DNA of 64,000 bases from Planctomycetota bacterium (lineage in GTDB: Bacteria > Planctomycetota > UBA1135 > UBA2386), in contig JAQCBR010000003.1 in the NCBI GenBank assembly GCA_027621295.1, forward strand, positions 16,079 to 80,078, in the 5' to 3' direction. Each line of letters begins with the position of its first letter. Positions within the stretch are counted from its first letter, which is position 1. Positions 8,884-17,106 of the stretch are shown here, piece after piece. The notes beneath the pieces are model-generated. The model was given only the letters and a program-made list of their open reading frames with translations, had not been told where the DNA came from and ran no database searches. The position numbers were made by a program, and so were the translations under genes.

Positions 8884-10149
8884 ATGCGCGTCGTCTTCGT
8901 CCTCGACCCCACCACCGGCCCGGCCGGCGATCCGAGCTCCGTCCTGGCGCTCGCGTCCCGGCTGCCGGCCCGCGGGTTCCACGTCGACCTGTTCTGGTTC
9001 GGCGACCCCGAACCGGCGGGACCGGCACCCATCCCGCACCGGGGCACGAGCCCGGCGAGCCTGCCCGCAGCGGACATTCTCGTCGCGACCTCGGCCGACA
9101 CCGTCGAGTTCGCGGTCGCCGCGCGCCGCGCTCCGGTGGTCCGACTGGTGACCGAAGCCGCGCCCGAAGCGGGCCGCCCGGTGCCGACGATCGTCGCCGG
9201 CGACATCGCGCGAATCGCAGGTCGCCCCCACGGCGAGCTGCACCCGATGGGACTCTGCGTCGACCCGACGACCTTCCAGCCGAAGACCGGTCCGAGACGA
9301 CCCGGTCCGACCCGCATCGGCACGTTCGGCGTCGACGCCTCGACCGGCGCCGCGCTCAGGGCGACGCTGGCCGACTTCGACCTGAAGCCCGAACTCGTCC
9401 GCATCGAGGACTCGTGCCTCGTGCGCGCCGACGTTTCCCGGGCCACGCTCCTCCAGGACCTCGACCTCCTGGTCCTCGCGGGTGACGGTGACGACCGCTT
9501 CGCGGTCGAGGCGATGGCCTGCGGCGTGCCCTGCGTCCTCGGCGACACGCGGCGCGTCCGCGGCTGGCTCGGCGAACGCACGGGCGCAGCGCTCCTCGTC
9601 GACACCGCCGACGTGCGCAGCGTCGCCGAGGGGGTGGTCTTCCTCATCCGGCACCGAAGACTGCGCGACGACGTCCAGGACGCCGCGCGTCGGATCGCCG
9701 CGGGCCACGGCTGCGACCCGAGCGCCGACGACCTCGCGCAGGCGCTGACGCGGGCCGCGGAACGCGCCTGTGCAGTCTCGGTCCGCAAGACCCCCGCGCC
9801 GACCACCGAGCCCGAACGCCCGGCCACGATCCCTGCCTCCCCGCTGGCATGGACCCAGGTCGCCGCCGAGCGCCTCGAGCGTGGGGACGCGGACGGCGCG
9901 CTCCGCGCGACCGACCGCGCGCTGGCTGCCGGCGGCACGTCGTGTCGCCTCTTCGAGGTCCGTGCCCACGCGCTCGAAGCGCTGTCCCGCGACGACGACG
10001 CGCTCCTCGCGCTCGATCTGGCGAGCGACCACCGCGACGCGTCGCCGCAGACCTTCCGCGAACTGGCGCGCCATCTGCGCCGTTGCGGCGAGGTCGCCCG
10101 CGCGCGCATCGCCGAGGACGAAGCCGCGGTGCGCGCGGCCTGCGGCTGA
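8884..10149 (+). CDS. Glycosyltransferase family 4-like protein with C-terminal TPR
   Basis: 421 residues from the ATG at 8884 (MRVVFVLDPTTG); the track ORF start at 8014 runs through the divergent gene and is spurious. The N-terminal Rossmann domain carries an ASRLPARGFHVDLFWFG strand-helix. The C-terminal GT-B half has DLLVLAGDGDDRFAVEAMACGVPCVLGD, the sugar-nucleotide-binding motif of GT4 enzymes. The last ~110 residues switch to TPR-like helices (LERGDADGALRATDRALAAG). Donor and acceptor are unknown. A perfect hairpin follows the stop codon. Confidence 0.76.
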   Translation: MRVVFVLDPTTGPAGDPSSVLALASRLPARGFHVDLFWFGDPEPAGPAPIPHRGTSPASLPAADILVATSADTVEFAVAARRAPVVRLVTEAAPEAGRPVPTIVAGDIARIAGRPHGELHPMGLCVDPTTFQPKTGPRRPGPTRIGTFGVDASTGAALRATLADFDLKPELVRIEDSCLVRADVSRATLLQDLDLLVLAGDGDDRFAVEAMACGVPCVLGDTRRVRGWLGERTGAALLVDTADVRSVAEGVVFLIRHRRLRDDVQDAARRIAAGHGCDPSADDLAQALTRAAERACAVSVRKTPAPTTEPERPATIPASPLAWTQVAAERLERGDADGALRATDRALAAGGTSCRLFEVRAHALEALSRDDDALLALDLASDHRDASPQTFRELARHLRRCGEVARARIAEDEAAVRAACG

Positions 10150-10160
10150 GACCGACCGTC

Positions 10161-10192
10161 ACGGCGTGTGACGAGATCGAGTCACACGCCGT
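10161..10192. terminator. Perfect 12-bp hairpin between convergent genes
   Basis: ACGGCGTGTGAC, an 8-nt loop, then GTCACACGCCGT: a perfect 12-bp stem placed exactly between the end of the glycosyltransferase gene (10149) and the stop codon of the convergent antiporter gene (10192-10194). There is no U-tract on either strand, so it would be a tractless bidirectional terminator or a 3'-end stabiliser. Confidence 0.62.
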
Positions 10193-11169
10193 CAGCCGGC
10201 GTCGATCGCGATCCGGAACGCGATCAGCCCGAGGTAGCCGAGCACCAGCACCGCACCCTCGGGGCGGGACATCCGACCGCCCTTGCCGAGGAACGGCACG
10301 AGCGCGAGGCTGACGACGACGAGCGCCGGCGTGTCGTAGCGGAGCAGATCGACGCTGACGGACTGCGGCACCGTGGTGCAGCTCACGCCGAGGATGCCGA
10401 GCGCGTTGAAGATGTTCGAGCCCAGCACGTTGCCGACCGCGACGTCCGACTGACCGCGGCGGGCGGCGACCAGCGAGGTGACGAGCTCCGGGGCCGAGGT
10501 GCCGAACGCGACGACGGTCAGGCCGATGATCACGTCCGACAAGCCCAGGCGCCGCGCGATCTCGCTCGCCGACCCGACGAGGAGGTCGGCTCCGTAGACG
10601 AGCACCGCGAGGCCGCCAGCGATCAGCAGGAGTGCGACCGGCATCGACAGGCGCCGCTCGGCGGCCGGCACCGGCGGCGCGTCGAGCAGCGCCTTCATCG
10701 CGCGCTCCTCCGCGGCCTCCGCCTTGCCGACGCGGTAGCCGCGCCAGAGGAACAGACCCATCAGGCACAGGAGCAGCGCCCCGTGCAGGCGGCCGAGCCG
10801 CAGGTCCGGGCTCGTCAACGCCAGGAACGGCACGAACGCGCAGGCGATCGCGATCCGCACCTCGGTCCGGATCACCGCGTAGCGCACCGGGATCGGCTGG
10901 AGCCACGCGGTCAGACCGAGGATCAGCGCGATGTTCATCAGGTTCGAGCCGACGACGTTGCCGAGCCCGATGCCCTCACGACCCTGGAGCGCCGCGCCGA
11001 GCGTCGCCGCGAGCTCCGGCGTCGAAGTGCCGAACCCGACGATCGTCAGCCCGATGAAGAACGACGACAGCCCGAGTCGGCGCGCGATCGCGACCGAACC
11101 CCGCACGAGCGCCTCGGCGCCGACGGCGAGCAGCAGCAGTGACCCGATCAGCAGCAGCGCGGACAGCAT
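10192..11169 (-). CDS. Calcium/sodium antiporter (YrbG-type CaCA family)
   Basis: 325 residues from the ATG at 11169 (MLSALLLIGSLLLLAVGAEALVRG); the 45 residues added by the track start are arginine-rich and not family-like. The two inverted alpha repeats that form the ion pathway are intact: GFGTSTPELAATL...GNVVGSNLMNI in the first half and VAFGTSAPELVTSL...GNVLGSNIFNALGILG in the second. About ten membrane segments with a central hydrophilic loop (KAEAAEERAMKALL). It exchanges cytoplasmic Ca2+ for external Na+ or H+. Coupling ion not determinable here. Confidence 0.92.
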   Translation of the reverse strand: MLSALLLIGSLLLLAVGAEALVRGSVAIARRLGLSSFFIGLTIVGFGTSTPELAATLGAALQGREGIGLGNVVGSNLMNIALILGLTAWLQPIPVRYAVIRTEVRIAIACAFVPFLALTSPDLRLGRLHGALLLCLMGLFLWRGYRVGKAEAAEERAMKALLDAPPVPAAERRLSMPVALLLIAGGLAVLVYGADLLVGSASEIARRLGLSDVIIGLTVVAFGTSAPELVTSLVAARRGQSDVAVGNVLGSNIFNALGILGVSCTTVPQSVSVDLLRYDTPALVVVSLALVPFLGKGGRMSRPEGAVLVLGYLGLIAFRIAIDAG

Positions 11170-11192
11170 GGGCGGCGCTCGACGTAGGGAGG

Positions 11193-12311
11193 TCAGCCGG
11201 CGCTGACCGAGAACTCTCCGGAATCGTCGAGCTCGGGTCGACCGACCTCGGCGGCCAGGACCTCGAGCCCGGCACACGCACCGTCGACGTCCGCCGCGTC
11301 CCACAGCAGGGCGGCGATGCGCTCGTGGACCTCAGGGCGCGGGTCGCGCAGCACCTGCTCGGCCGGCGAGAGTTCGCCTTCGTCGACGACCCGCGTCTGC
11401 ATCAGCGGGTAGGCGCGCGCCTTCTCGACGAAAGTCTCCTCCGGCATCGGTCGGTAGCGGCAGAAGAACGAGAAGTGCCACGGCAGGAAGAACATCGCCC
11501 GCTTGCGGCCCTTCTCGTCGTCACGGAAGTGCTCCTTCGCGTAGCGGACGAGGCGCAGGTAGACCTCGACCCGCTCCGCGGTGGTCGGCAGCCAGGTCCG
11601 GCCGCTCGCGCACTCCTCGAAGAGCCACGGCTTGACCAGCACACCACGGGCGAGCATCACCGCAGCACAGCCCGACTGCGCGATCCGATCCTCGGCCTCG
11701 TGCCAAGTGAGCACGTCGCCGTTCCCGACCACCGGGATGGATCGCTCCTGGACGAGCTGCCCGACGAGATCCCAGTCCGCTGCGCGGGTGTAGCGCTGCT
11801 CGCGGGTGCGGCCGTGCAGAGTGATCATCGACGCGCCGGCCTCCTCGACGAGCCGGGCGACCTCGGGCGCGTTGATCTCGCCCTCCTTCCAGCCCGCGCG
11901 GATCTTGACCGTCACCGGCACGTCGAGCGCCTCGACCATCGCCTCGACGATGCGCGCGAGCGCGGCCGGACGCTGGAGTAGCGTCGATCCCATGCCGCGG
12001 CGGATCACGTCGTGGATCGGGCAGCCGGCGTTGATGTCGATGAAGTCCGCGCCGCGCTCGACCGCGGTCTGCGCCGCCTGGACGCCGTCCTTCGGGTTGC
12101 CGACCGCGAGCTGGACGCCGAAGCAGGGCTCGGACTCGTGACGCCGGAGCAGCGCCATCTCGGACGGGCGACGCCGGACGACCTGCTTCGCGTAGGCCAT
12201 CTCGGACATCGTGACCTTGGCCCCGAAGTCGACGCAGAGCCGGCGGAACGGCAGGTTCCCGCCCTTGGTCAGCGGGGCGAGCAGGAAGCGAGGCGGGGTC
12301 CAGCGGGACAT
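11193..12311 (-). CDS. tRNA-dihydrouridine synthase family protein
   Basis: FMN TIM-barrel enzyme that reduces uridine to dihydrouridine in tRNA. 372 residues. Visible motifs: LAPLTKGGNLPFRRLC at the barrel start, the catalytic-cysteine segment FIDINAGCPIHDV, KIRAGWKEG, HGRTREQRYTRAADW and PVVGNGDVLTWHEA. The GCPIH version and GMGSTLL are closer in style to the eukaryotic-type Dus3 signature than to bacterial DusA/B/C (NMGCP), so the uridine position cannot be assigned. It has a long charged C-terminal region. A TACGCT -10-like element lies 10 nt upstream of the ATG. Confidence 0.87.
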   Translation of the reverse strand: MSRWTPPRFLLAPLTKGGNLPFRRLCVDFGAKVTMSEMAYAKQVVRRRPSEMALLRRHESEPCFGVQLAVGNPKDGVQAAQTAVERGADFIDINAGCPIHDVIRRGMGSTLLQRPAALARIVEAMVEALDVPVTVKIRAGWKEGEINAPEVARLVEEAGASMITLHGRTREQRYTRAADWDLVGQLVQERSIPVVGNGDVLTWHEAEDRIAQSGCAAVMLARGVLVKPWLFEECASGRTWLPTTAERVEVYLRLVRYAKEHFRDDEKGRKRAMFFLPWHFSFFCRYRPMPEETFVEKARAYPLMQTRVVDEGELSPAEQVLRDPRPEVHERIAALLWDAADVDGACAGLEVLAAEVGRPELDDSGEFSVSAG

Positions 12312-12321
12312 GGGGGCGAAG

Positions 12322-12327
12322 AGCGTA
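12322..12327 (-). promoter_or_regulatory. -10-like TACGCT, leaderless context
   Basis: TACGCT on the minus strand ends 10 nt before the dus ATG, with no purine-rich ribosome-binding site in between. Confidence 0.4.
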
Positions 12328-12371
12328 GCGAGGGCCGGCCGCGAAACACGGGACTGGTCCGGCTCAGGCCG

Positions 12372-12824
12372 TCAGCCCCGGTTGAGCCAGAACAACCCGG
12401 CGTTCAGCCAGGTCGCGTAGCCGACCCAGCACGCATAGGGCACGAGCAGCCACGCGGCCATCGCCGAGACCGCCCGGGCGGTCCGCACCAACAGCACGAG
12501 GATCGGCAGCAGGACCGTGAGGTCGACGAGCGCCCAGCCGAGCTGGTGGAGCCCGAAGCACAGCCACGACCACGCGGCGTTCAGGAGGAGCTGCGCCGCG
12601 TACAGGCCGAGCGCCCGGGAACGGGCCGCACCGGCCGCGGCGCGCCAGAGCCGCGCGCCGGCCACCGCGATCCCCAAGTACAGCGCGGTCCAGACGGGTC
12701 CGAACACCCAAGGTGGCGGGGTCCCCAGCGGCTTCTCGAGGCCGGAGTACCAGTCGCCGGGTGGGAACAGCGCGCCGGTCGTCGCGACGCCGAACACGAG
12801 CAGCAGGAAGTAGACGTAGGTCAT
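12372..12824 (-). CDS. tspO: TspO/MBR-family tryptophan-rich sensory protein
   Basis: 150 residues, five predicted membrane helices, as in TspO/translocator proteins. Family hallmarks are W-rich loops (PPPWVFGPVWTALYLGIAVAGARLW), LLLNAAWSWLCFGLHQLGWALVDL and VPYACWVGYATWLNAGLFWLN. The family binds porphyrins and related tetrapyrroles. The ATG at 12824 overlaps the stop of the upstream methyltransferase-like gene (ATGA), so the two are translated together; the 375-residue track ORF is a chance read-through. Confidence 0.93.
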   Translation of the reverse strand: MTYVYFLLLVFGVATTGALFPPGDWYSGLEKPLGTPPPWVFGPVWTALYLGIAVAGARLWRAAAGAARSRALGLYAAQLLLNAAWSWLCFGLHQLGWALVDLTVLLPILVLLVRTARAVSAMAAWLLVPYACWVGYATWLNAGLFWLNRG

Positions 12825-13552
12825 CGCGTATGTCTCTCTGCGTCGTCCGGGCGACGCACCGAGAGGAACCCGATCGGGTCCCCGACGATCGCCGACTCGA
12901 CGAGGACGTCGTCGGCCTCGACCGTGACGCCGAGGCGGTCGGCCGCCCGCAGCAGCCACGGCACCTCCTCGACGGTCGTCGTGAACACCGACTGCGGGCC
13001 GGTCGCCGCCAGCAGCGCGTCGAGGAGCGCTTCGATCGCCGCACGCTCGCGGGTGAACGCGTCGACGTCCAGCAGGGCCGGGGGCATCCGGCCGTAGCCG
13101 ACCGCGCTGACCTGGGGCCAGGTCTCCGGATCGGTCAGGACGCTGACCATCGACACGTGGTCGAGGACGCCAGCCCCGGACGCGGCAGCTCCGGCGTCCT
13201 CCGCGACGACCGTGACCGATCCGGCGAGACCGACTTCGGTGAGGCCGGCGGCGAGGAGCCGGCACTCGGCGGCGCGGAGGTTCGCTATGCGAATGGTCCG
13301 CCCCCGCTCGACGACCTCGGCGACGACGGCGGGCAGGTCGGCCACGCCCCCACCGGCGTAGAGGCTCGAGCCGCCGGCGGCGAGCCGCGGGAGCAGCGCG
13401 TCCGCCCAGCGCAGACCGAGTCGCAGCGCCTTGCCCCGGTGCTCCGCCCAGAACGCCTCCCCGCCCTCGTCGCAGTACACGTCGCCGAGCGCCCGCCAAT
13501 CGAGCGCCCGGAACAGGTGCCGAAGCACCCGATCGGTTTCCGAACGGCCCAT
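12821..13552 (-). CDS. Putative SAM-dependent methyltransferase
   Basis: 243 residues from the ATG at 13552 (MGRSETDRVLRHLFRALDW). A Rossmann motif-I-like SSLYAGGGVADLPAV is followed by a strand-helix TIRIANLRAAECRLLAAGL and a motif-IV/V-like segment, then FTTTVEEVPWLLRAADRLG. These support a class I methyltransferase fold, but catalytic residues and substrate are not identifiable. Coupled by ATGA to tspO. It is divergent from mobA across 58 bp. Confidence 0.55.
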   Translation of the reverse strand: MGRSETDRVLRHLFRALDWRALGDVYCDEGGEAFWAEHRGKALRLGLRWADALLPRLAAGGSSLYAGGGVADLPAVVAEVVERGRTIRIANLRAAECRLLAAGLTEVGLAGSVTVVAEDAGAAASGAGVLDHVSMVSVLTDPETWPQVSAVGYGRMPPALLDVDAFTRERAAIEALLDALLAATGPQSVFTTTVEEVPWLLRAADRLGVTVEADDVLVESAIVGDPIGFLSVRRPDDAERHTR

Positions 13553-13597
13553 TGCAGATTCCTTGTCCACGCTTTTGCCGATTCTGATCTGCGGGCC

Positions 13598-13603
13598 TAC
13601 CCT
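13598..13603 (+). promoter_or_regulatory. mobA promoter: TTGCCG-N17-TACCCT
   Basis: TACCCT lies 7 nt before the mobA ATG, with TTGCCG (13575-13580) exactly 17 bp upstream, a normal -35/-10 spacing. The predicted transcript would begin at or next to the ATG. Confidence 0.5.
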
Positions 13604-13610
13604 GCGCACC

Positions 13611-14216
13611 ATGATCCTGGGTTCGATCGTGCTGGCAGGAGGAAGCAGCTCACGGATGGGCACTTCCAAGGCCGGGCTCGCCTGGGGTGATCGGACGCTG
13701 CTCCTGCACACGGTCGAGATGCTGCTCGACTTCACGTATCCGGTCGCGGTCGTGTCCCGTGACCAGGACTTCGAGCTGCCGCCGCTGCACACCGAGTGTG
13801 ACCTGATCTTCGACCAGGACCCGGGTGGCGGACCGCTGCAGGCGATCGAGACCGGGATGGCCTACGTGTTCAGCCGCTGCGACGCAGTGCTCGTCGCGAG
13901 CTGTGACCTGCCGTTCCTCGACGGCAAGGCCGTCGAATGGTTGGCCGATCAGCTCGGCGACCACACCGGCGTGATCCCGGTCGTCGACGGCAAGCCGCAG
14001 CCGCTGTGCGGCATCTACAGCGAGCGCGCGCTGCCCAAGATCCGCGAGCTGGTCCAGGGCGGCGAGCGGCGAGCCCTCGCGCTCGCCGAACTCCCCGGCA
14101 TCCAGCTGCTGTCCGAGGAGAAGTGCCGCGCGTTCGACCCGGAGCTGCGCTTCCTCCGCGACATCGACACGCCCGAGGACTACGAGAACGCACGGCGCGA
14201 CGCCGGGCAGGCGTAG
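13611..14216 (+). CDS. mobA: Molybdenum cofactor guanylyltransferase MobA
   Basis: Transfers GMP to molybdopterin to make the guanine-dinucleotide cofactor. 201 residues from the ATG at 13611, the usual length; the track start extends into the divergent gene. The nucleotidyltransferase signature IVLAGGSSSRMGTSKAGLAW is at the N-terminus. The metal-binding aspartate follows in VLVASCDLPFLDG, and PQPLCGIYSERALPKI is also typical. A promoter with TTGCCG and TACCCT boxes ends 7 nt before the ATG. No molybdoenzyme gene is in the window. Confidence 0.87.
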   Translation: MILGSIVLAGGSSSRMGTSKAGLAWGDRTLLLHTVEMLLDFTYPVAVVSRDQDFELPPLHTECDLIFDQDPGGGPLQAIETGMAYVFSRCDAVLVASCDLPFLDGKAVEWLADQLGDHTGVIPVVDGKPQPLCGIYSERALPKIRELVQGGERRALALAELPGIQLLSEEKCRAFDPELRFLRDIDTPEDYENARRDAGQA

Positions 14217-14264
14217 CGGGGCGCCATCGGGGCGCTGGAACCAATCGGAGCGCTGGGACCTGCG

Positions 14265-15044
14265 ATGCGCGTGACGATCCTGGGTTCGGGCACCGCGGTG
14301 CCGAACGCCGACCGCTTCCCGGCCGGCTACCTCGTCGCGGACGGTGGGACGCGCGTGCTCGTCGATCTGGGGCCCGGCGTCCTGCGCCGCGCGGCCGCGT
14401 GCGGCATCGACCTCGGCGACATCGACGCCGTGCTGCTGACCCACTTCCACACCGACCACTGCGCGGACCTCGCGGCGCTCCTGTTCGGACTCCGCAGCCC
14501 CCGCTACGAGGGCCGGCGGCCGCTGCTCGTCGCGGGCGCCCACGGGCTCGCCGAGCTGCTCGGCCATCTGACCGCCGCCTGGCCCTGGCTGTCCCCGCGC
14601 GGCTTCGAGCTCGAGGTGCGGGAGATCGGCGAGGGGGGCCACGAGATCGCAGGACTCCGGGTCGAGGCGGTCCGGGTCGAACACACCGACGCGAGCCTCG
14701 GCTACCGGGTGACCGGCTCGAACGGGGCGGTCGCCGCGTTCAGCGGCGACGCGGTGTACTGCCCAGCGCTCGTGCCGCTCGCCCGCGGCGCCGAGCTCTT
14801 CATCTGCGACAGCGCGTTCCCCGGCGCATTGCCCGGCCCCGGGCACATGACCCCGGCCGAGGCCGGGCGGGCCGCCGCAGCCGCGGGCGTCCACACGCTC
14901 GTCCCGACCCACTTCTACCCGGAGTGCGACGGCCACGACCTGGAGGCCGAGGCCCGCGCCGAGTTCACGGGTGAGGTGGTGCTGGCCCGGGATCTGCTGT
15001 CGTTCGAGCTTGCGCCGGGCCGTGTCGGCCACGCCGAATCTTGA
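14265..15044 (+). CDS. MBL-fold hydrolase, RNase Z-like
   Basis: 259-residue metallo-beta-lactamase-fold enzyme. The zinc motif THFHTDHCADLAALLFGLRSPRY and the N-terminal VTILGSGTAVPN are those of the RNase Z/ElaC-like branch. Further metal ligands are in AAFSGDAVYCPAL (Asp) and VPTHFYP (His). RNase Z would process tRNA 3' ends, but many short homologues act on small molecules, and the exosite arm of true RNase Z is not obvious. It lies between mobA and htpG with no coupling. Confidence 0.8.
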   Translation: MRVTILGSGTAVPNADRFPAGYLVADGGTRVLVDLGPGVLRRAAACGIDLGDIDAVLLTHFHTDHCADLAALLFGLRSPRYEGRRPLLVAGAHGLAELLGHLTAAWPWLSPRGFELEVREIGEGGHEIAGLRVEAVRVEHTDASLGYRVTGSNGAVAAFSGDAVYCPALVPLARGAELFICDSAFPGALPGPGHMTPAEAGRAAAAAGVHTLVPTHFYPECDGHDLEAEARAEFTGEVVLARDLLSFELAPGRVGHAES

Positions 15045-15162
15045 AACCGGGCGCGCAGCGGCGAATCCTCTTCGCCCCACGAATTCCGGCGCTCCCCCTC
15101 CCGGACGGGAGCGGACGACGCGCGCCGGGCGTTCCGAACCCAACCGAGAAACCGCCGCCATC

Positions 15163-17094
15163 ATGACCACGCAACGAGCCGAACAGCACGCGTTCGCCGC
15201 CGAGGTCGACCAAGTCCTGTCGATCGTCGTCAACTCGCTCTACAGCCACCGGGAGGTCTTCCTCCGCGAGCTGATCAGCAACGCGAGTGATGCGCTCGAC
15301 AAGCTGTCGTTCGAAGCGCTGACCGACGCGTCGCTCCTGGGAGACGACAAGCAGCTCCGCATCGAGATCGAGGTCGACGAAGAGAAGAAGACGCTGACGA
15401 TCCGCGACAACGGCGTCGGCATGTCGCACGACGAGCTCGTCCAGAACCTGGGGACGATCGCGCGTTCGGGCAGCCGGCAGCTGATGAACGCCCTCGCCGC
15501 CAAGGGTGGCAAGGACGAGAACCTGTCGCTGATCGGCCAGTTCGGCGTCGGCTTCTACTCGGCGTTCCTGGTCGCGGATCGCGTCGTCGTCACGTCGCGC
15601 CGCGTTGGCAGCGACGAGGCGTGGCGCTGGGAGAGCGAAGCCAAGGACGGCTTCACGATCGAGCCCACGACCCGCGACGCCCGCGGCACCGAGATCGTCC
15701 TCCACCTGAAGGACGACGCGGACGACTTCATGCGCTCCTGGGAGGTCCGGAACCTCATCCGCAAGTACTCGGACTACGTCCGTCACCCGATCCGGATGAA
15801 GACCGAGACCGAGGAGGACGGCGAGAAGAAGACCGACTGGGAGACCGTCAACCAAGCCAGCGCGCTCTGGACCCGCCCCAGGTCGGAGGTCACCGACGAG
15901 CAGTACGCCGAGTTCTACAAGCACCTCGGCCACGACTGGAACGACCCGCTGGCCTGGACCCACTTCAAGGTCGAGGGCACGCAGGAGATGACCGGTCTGC
16001 TGTTCGTGCCGAGCCAGGCGCCGATGGACCTGTTCGAGAAGACGAGCCGCGGCGTGAAGCTGTTCGTCAAGCGGGTCTTCATCATGGAGGACTGCGAGGA
16101 GCTGCTGCCCGAGTGGCTGCGCTTCATGCGCGGCGTCGTCGACAGCGAGGACCTGCCGCTCAACGTGTCCCGCGAGTTGCTCCAGCAGGACCGCGCGACC
16201 CGCGCGATCCGCAAGCAGGTCATCAAGAAGTCGCTGTCCCTGCTCCAGGAACTCGCCGACGAGGGCGTGACGAAGACCCAGGAAGAGGGCGAGGACGGCG
16301 AGAAGAAGGAAGTCGAGCGCAACCGCTACGAGACCTTCTGGAAGGCGTTCGGCCGTGTCCTCAAGGAAGGCATCCACTTCGACCCGGAGCACAAGGACGA
16401 GATCGCCGCGCTGCTCCGCTTCGAGTCGACGCGCGAGGAAGGCCTGACCTCGCTGCACGACTACCTCGGCCGGATGCAGCCCGACCAGCCGGGCATCTAC
16501 TACGTCACGGGCGACGGCCTGTCCGCCTGCCGCAACAGCCCGCACCTCGAGGCCCTCAAGGCCCGCGGCTACGAGGTGCTCTACATGGCCGACCCGATCG
16601 ACGAGTGGGTCCTGCAGCGCCTCGAGGAGTTCGAGGAGAAGAAGCTGATCTCCGCCGCGAAGGGCGCGCTCGACCTCCCGGAGTCGGAGGAGGAGAAGAA
16701 GGCGCACGAGGAGCAGGAGAAGCAGCTCGAGGGCCTGGTCGGCAGCGTGAAGGAAGCGCTCGGCGACAAGGTCAAGGACGTGCGGCTCTCGCACCGCCTC
16801 AAGGACTCGCCGGCCTGCCTCGTCAGCGAGGAGTGGGACATGAGCCCGCACCTCGAGCGCATCCTGCGCGCGAACGGCCAGCAGGTCCCGGACCAGAAGC
16901 GGACGCTCGAGCTCAACCCGAACCACCCGGTGGTCCAGGCCCTCGACAAGATGGCGACCGACGGCTCGCCCGACCTCGGCTCGTGGAGCTCGATGCTCTA
17001 CGACCAGGCTCTCCTCGCGGAAGGCACGATGCCGAAGGACCCGGCCGCCTTCGCCCGTCAGGTCGCCGACCTGATGCAGAAGGCCGCGCGCTGA
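15163..17094 (+). CDS. htpG: Molecular chaperone HtpG (Hsp90)
   Basis: 643-residue ATP-dependent Hsp90 chaperone. The N-terminal ATPase signatures are complete: YSHREVFLRELISNASDA, TIRDNGVGMSHDEL, GTIARSG and IGQFGVGFYSAFLVADRV. Middle-domain landmarks include RGVKLFVKRVFIM and GVVDSEDLPLNVSRE. The start ATG at 15163 (MTTQRAEQHAFAAEVDQVL) matches the family; the track start at 14971 overlaps the previous gene. A lysine/glutamate-rich insert (QEEGEDGEKKEVE) lies around residue 375. No CIRCE or HSE-like inverted repeat was seen in the 118-bp upstream gap. Confidence 0.97.
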   Translation: MTTQRAEQHAFAAEVDQVLSIVVNSLYSHREVFLRELISNASDALDKLSFEALTDASLLGDDKQLRIEIEVDEEKKTLTIRDNGVGMSHDELVQNLGTIARSGSRQLMNALAAKGGKDENLSLIGQFGVGFYSAFLVADRVVVTSRRVGSDEAWRWESEAKDGFTIEPTTRDARGTEIVLHLKDDADDFMRSWEVRNLIRKYSDYVRHPIRMKTETEEDGEKKTDWETVNQASALWTRPRSEVTDEQYAEFYKHLGHDWNDPLAWTHFKVEGTQEMTGLLFVPSQAPMDLFEKTSRGVKLFVKRVFIMEDCEELLPEWLRFMRGVVDSEDLPLNVSRELLQQDRATRAIRKQVIKKSLSLLQELADEGVTKTQEEGEDGEKKEVERNRYETFWKAFGRVLKEGIHFDPEHKDEIAALLRFESTREEGLTSLHDYLGRMQPDQPGIYYVTGDGLSACRNSPHLEALKARGYEVLYMADPIDEWVLQRLEEFEEKKLISAAKGALDLPESEEEKKAHEEQEKQLEGLVGSVKEALGDKVKDVRLSHRLKDSPACLVSEEWDMSPHLERILRANGQQVPDQKRTLELNPNHPVVQALDKMATDGSPDLGSWSSMLYDQALLAEGTMPKDPAAFARQVADLMQKAAR

Positions 17095-17106
17095 TCCGCG
17101 AGAGCG

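Noticed and set aside
14965-16926. 653-residue minus-strand ORF opposite htpG
   Set aside because: It is the antisense of a clear Hsp90 gene; its sequence is low-complexity (Leu/Val/Arg/Asp runs) as produced by mirrored third-position GC bias.
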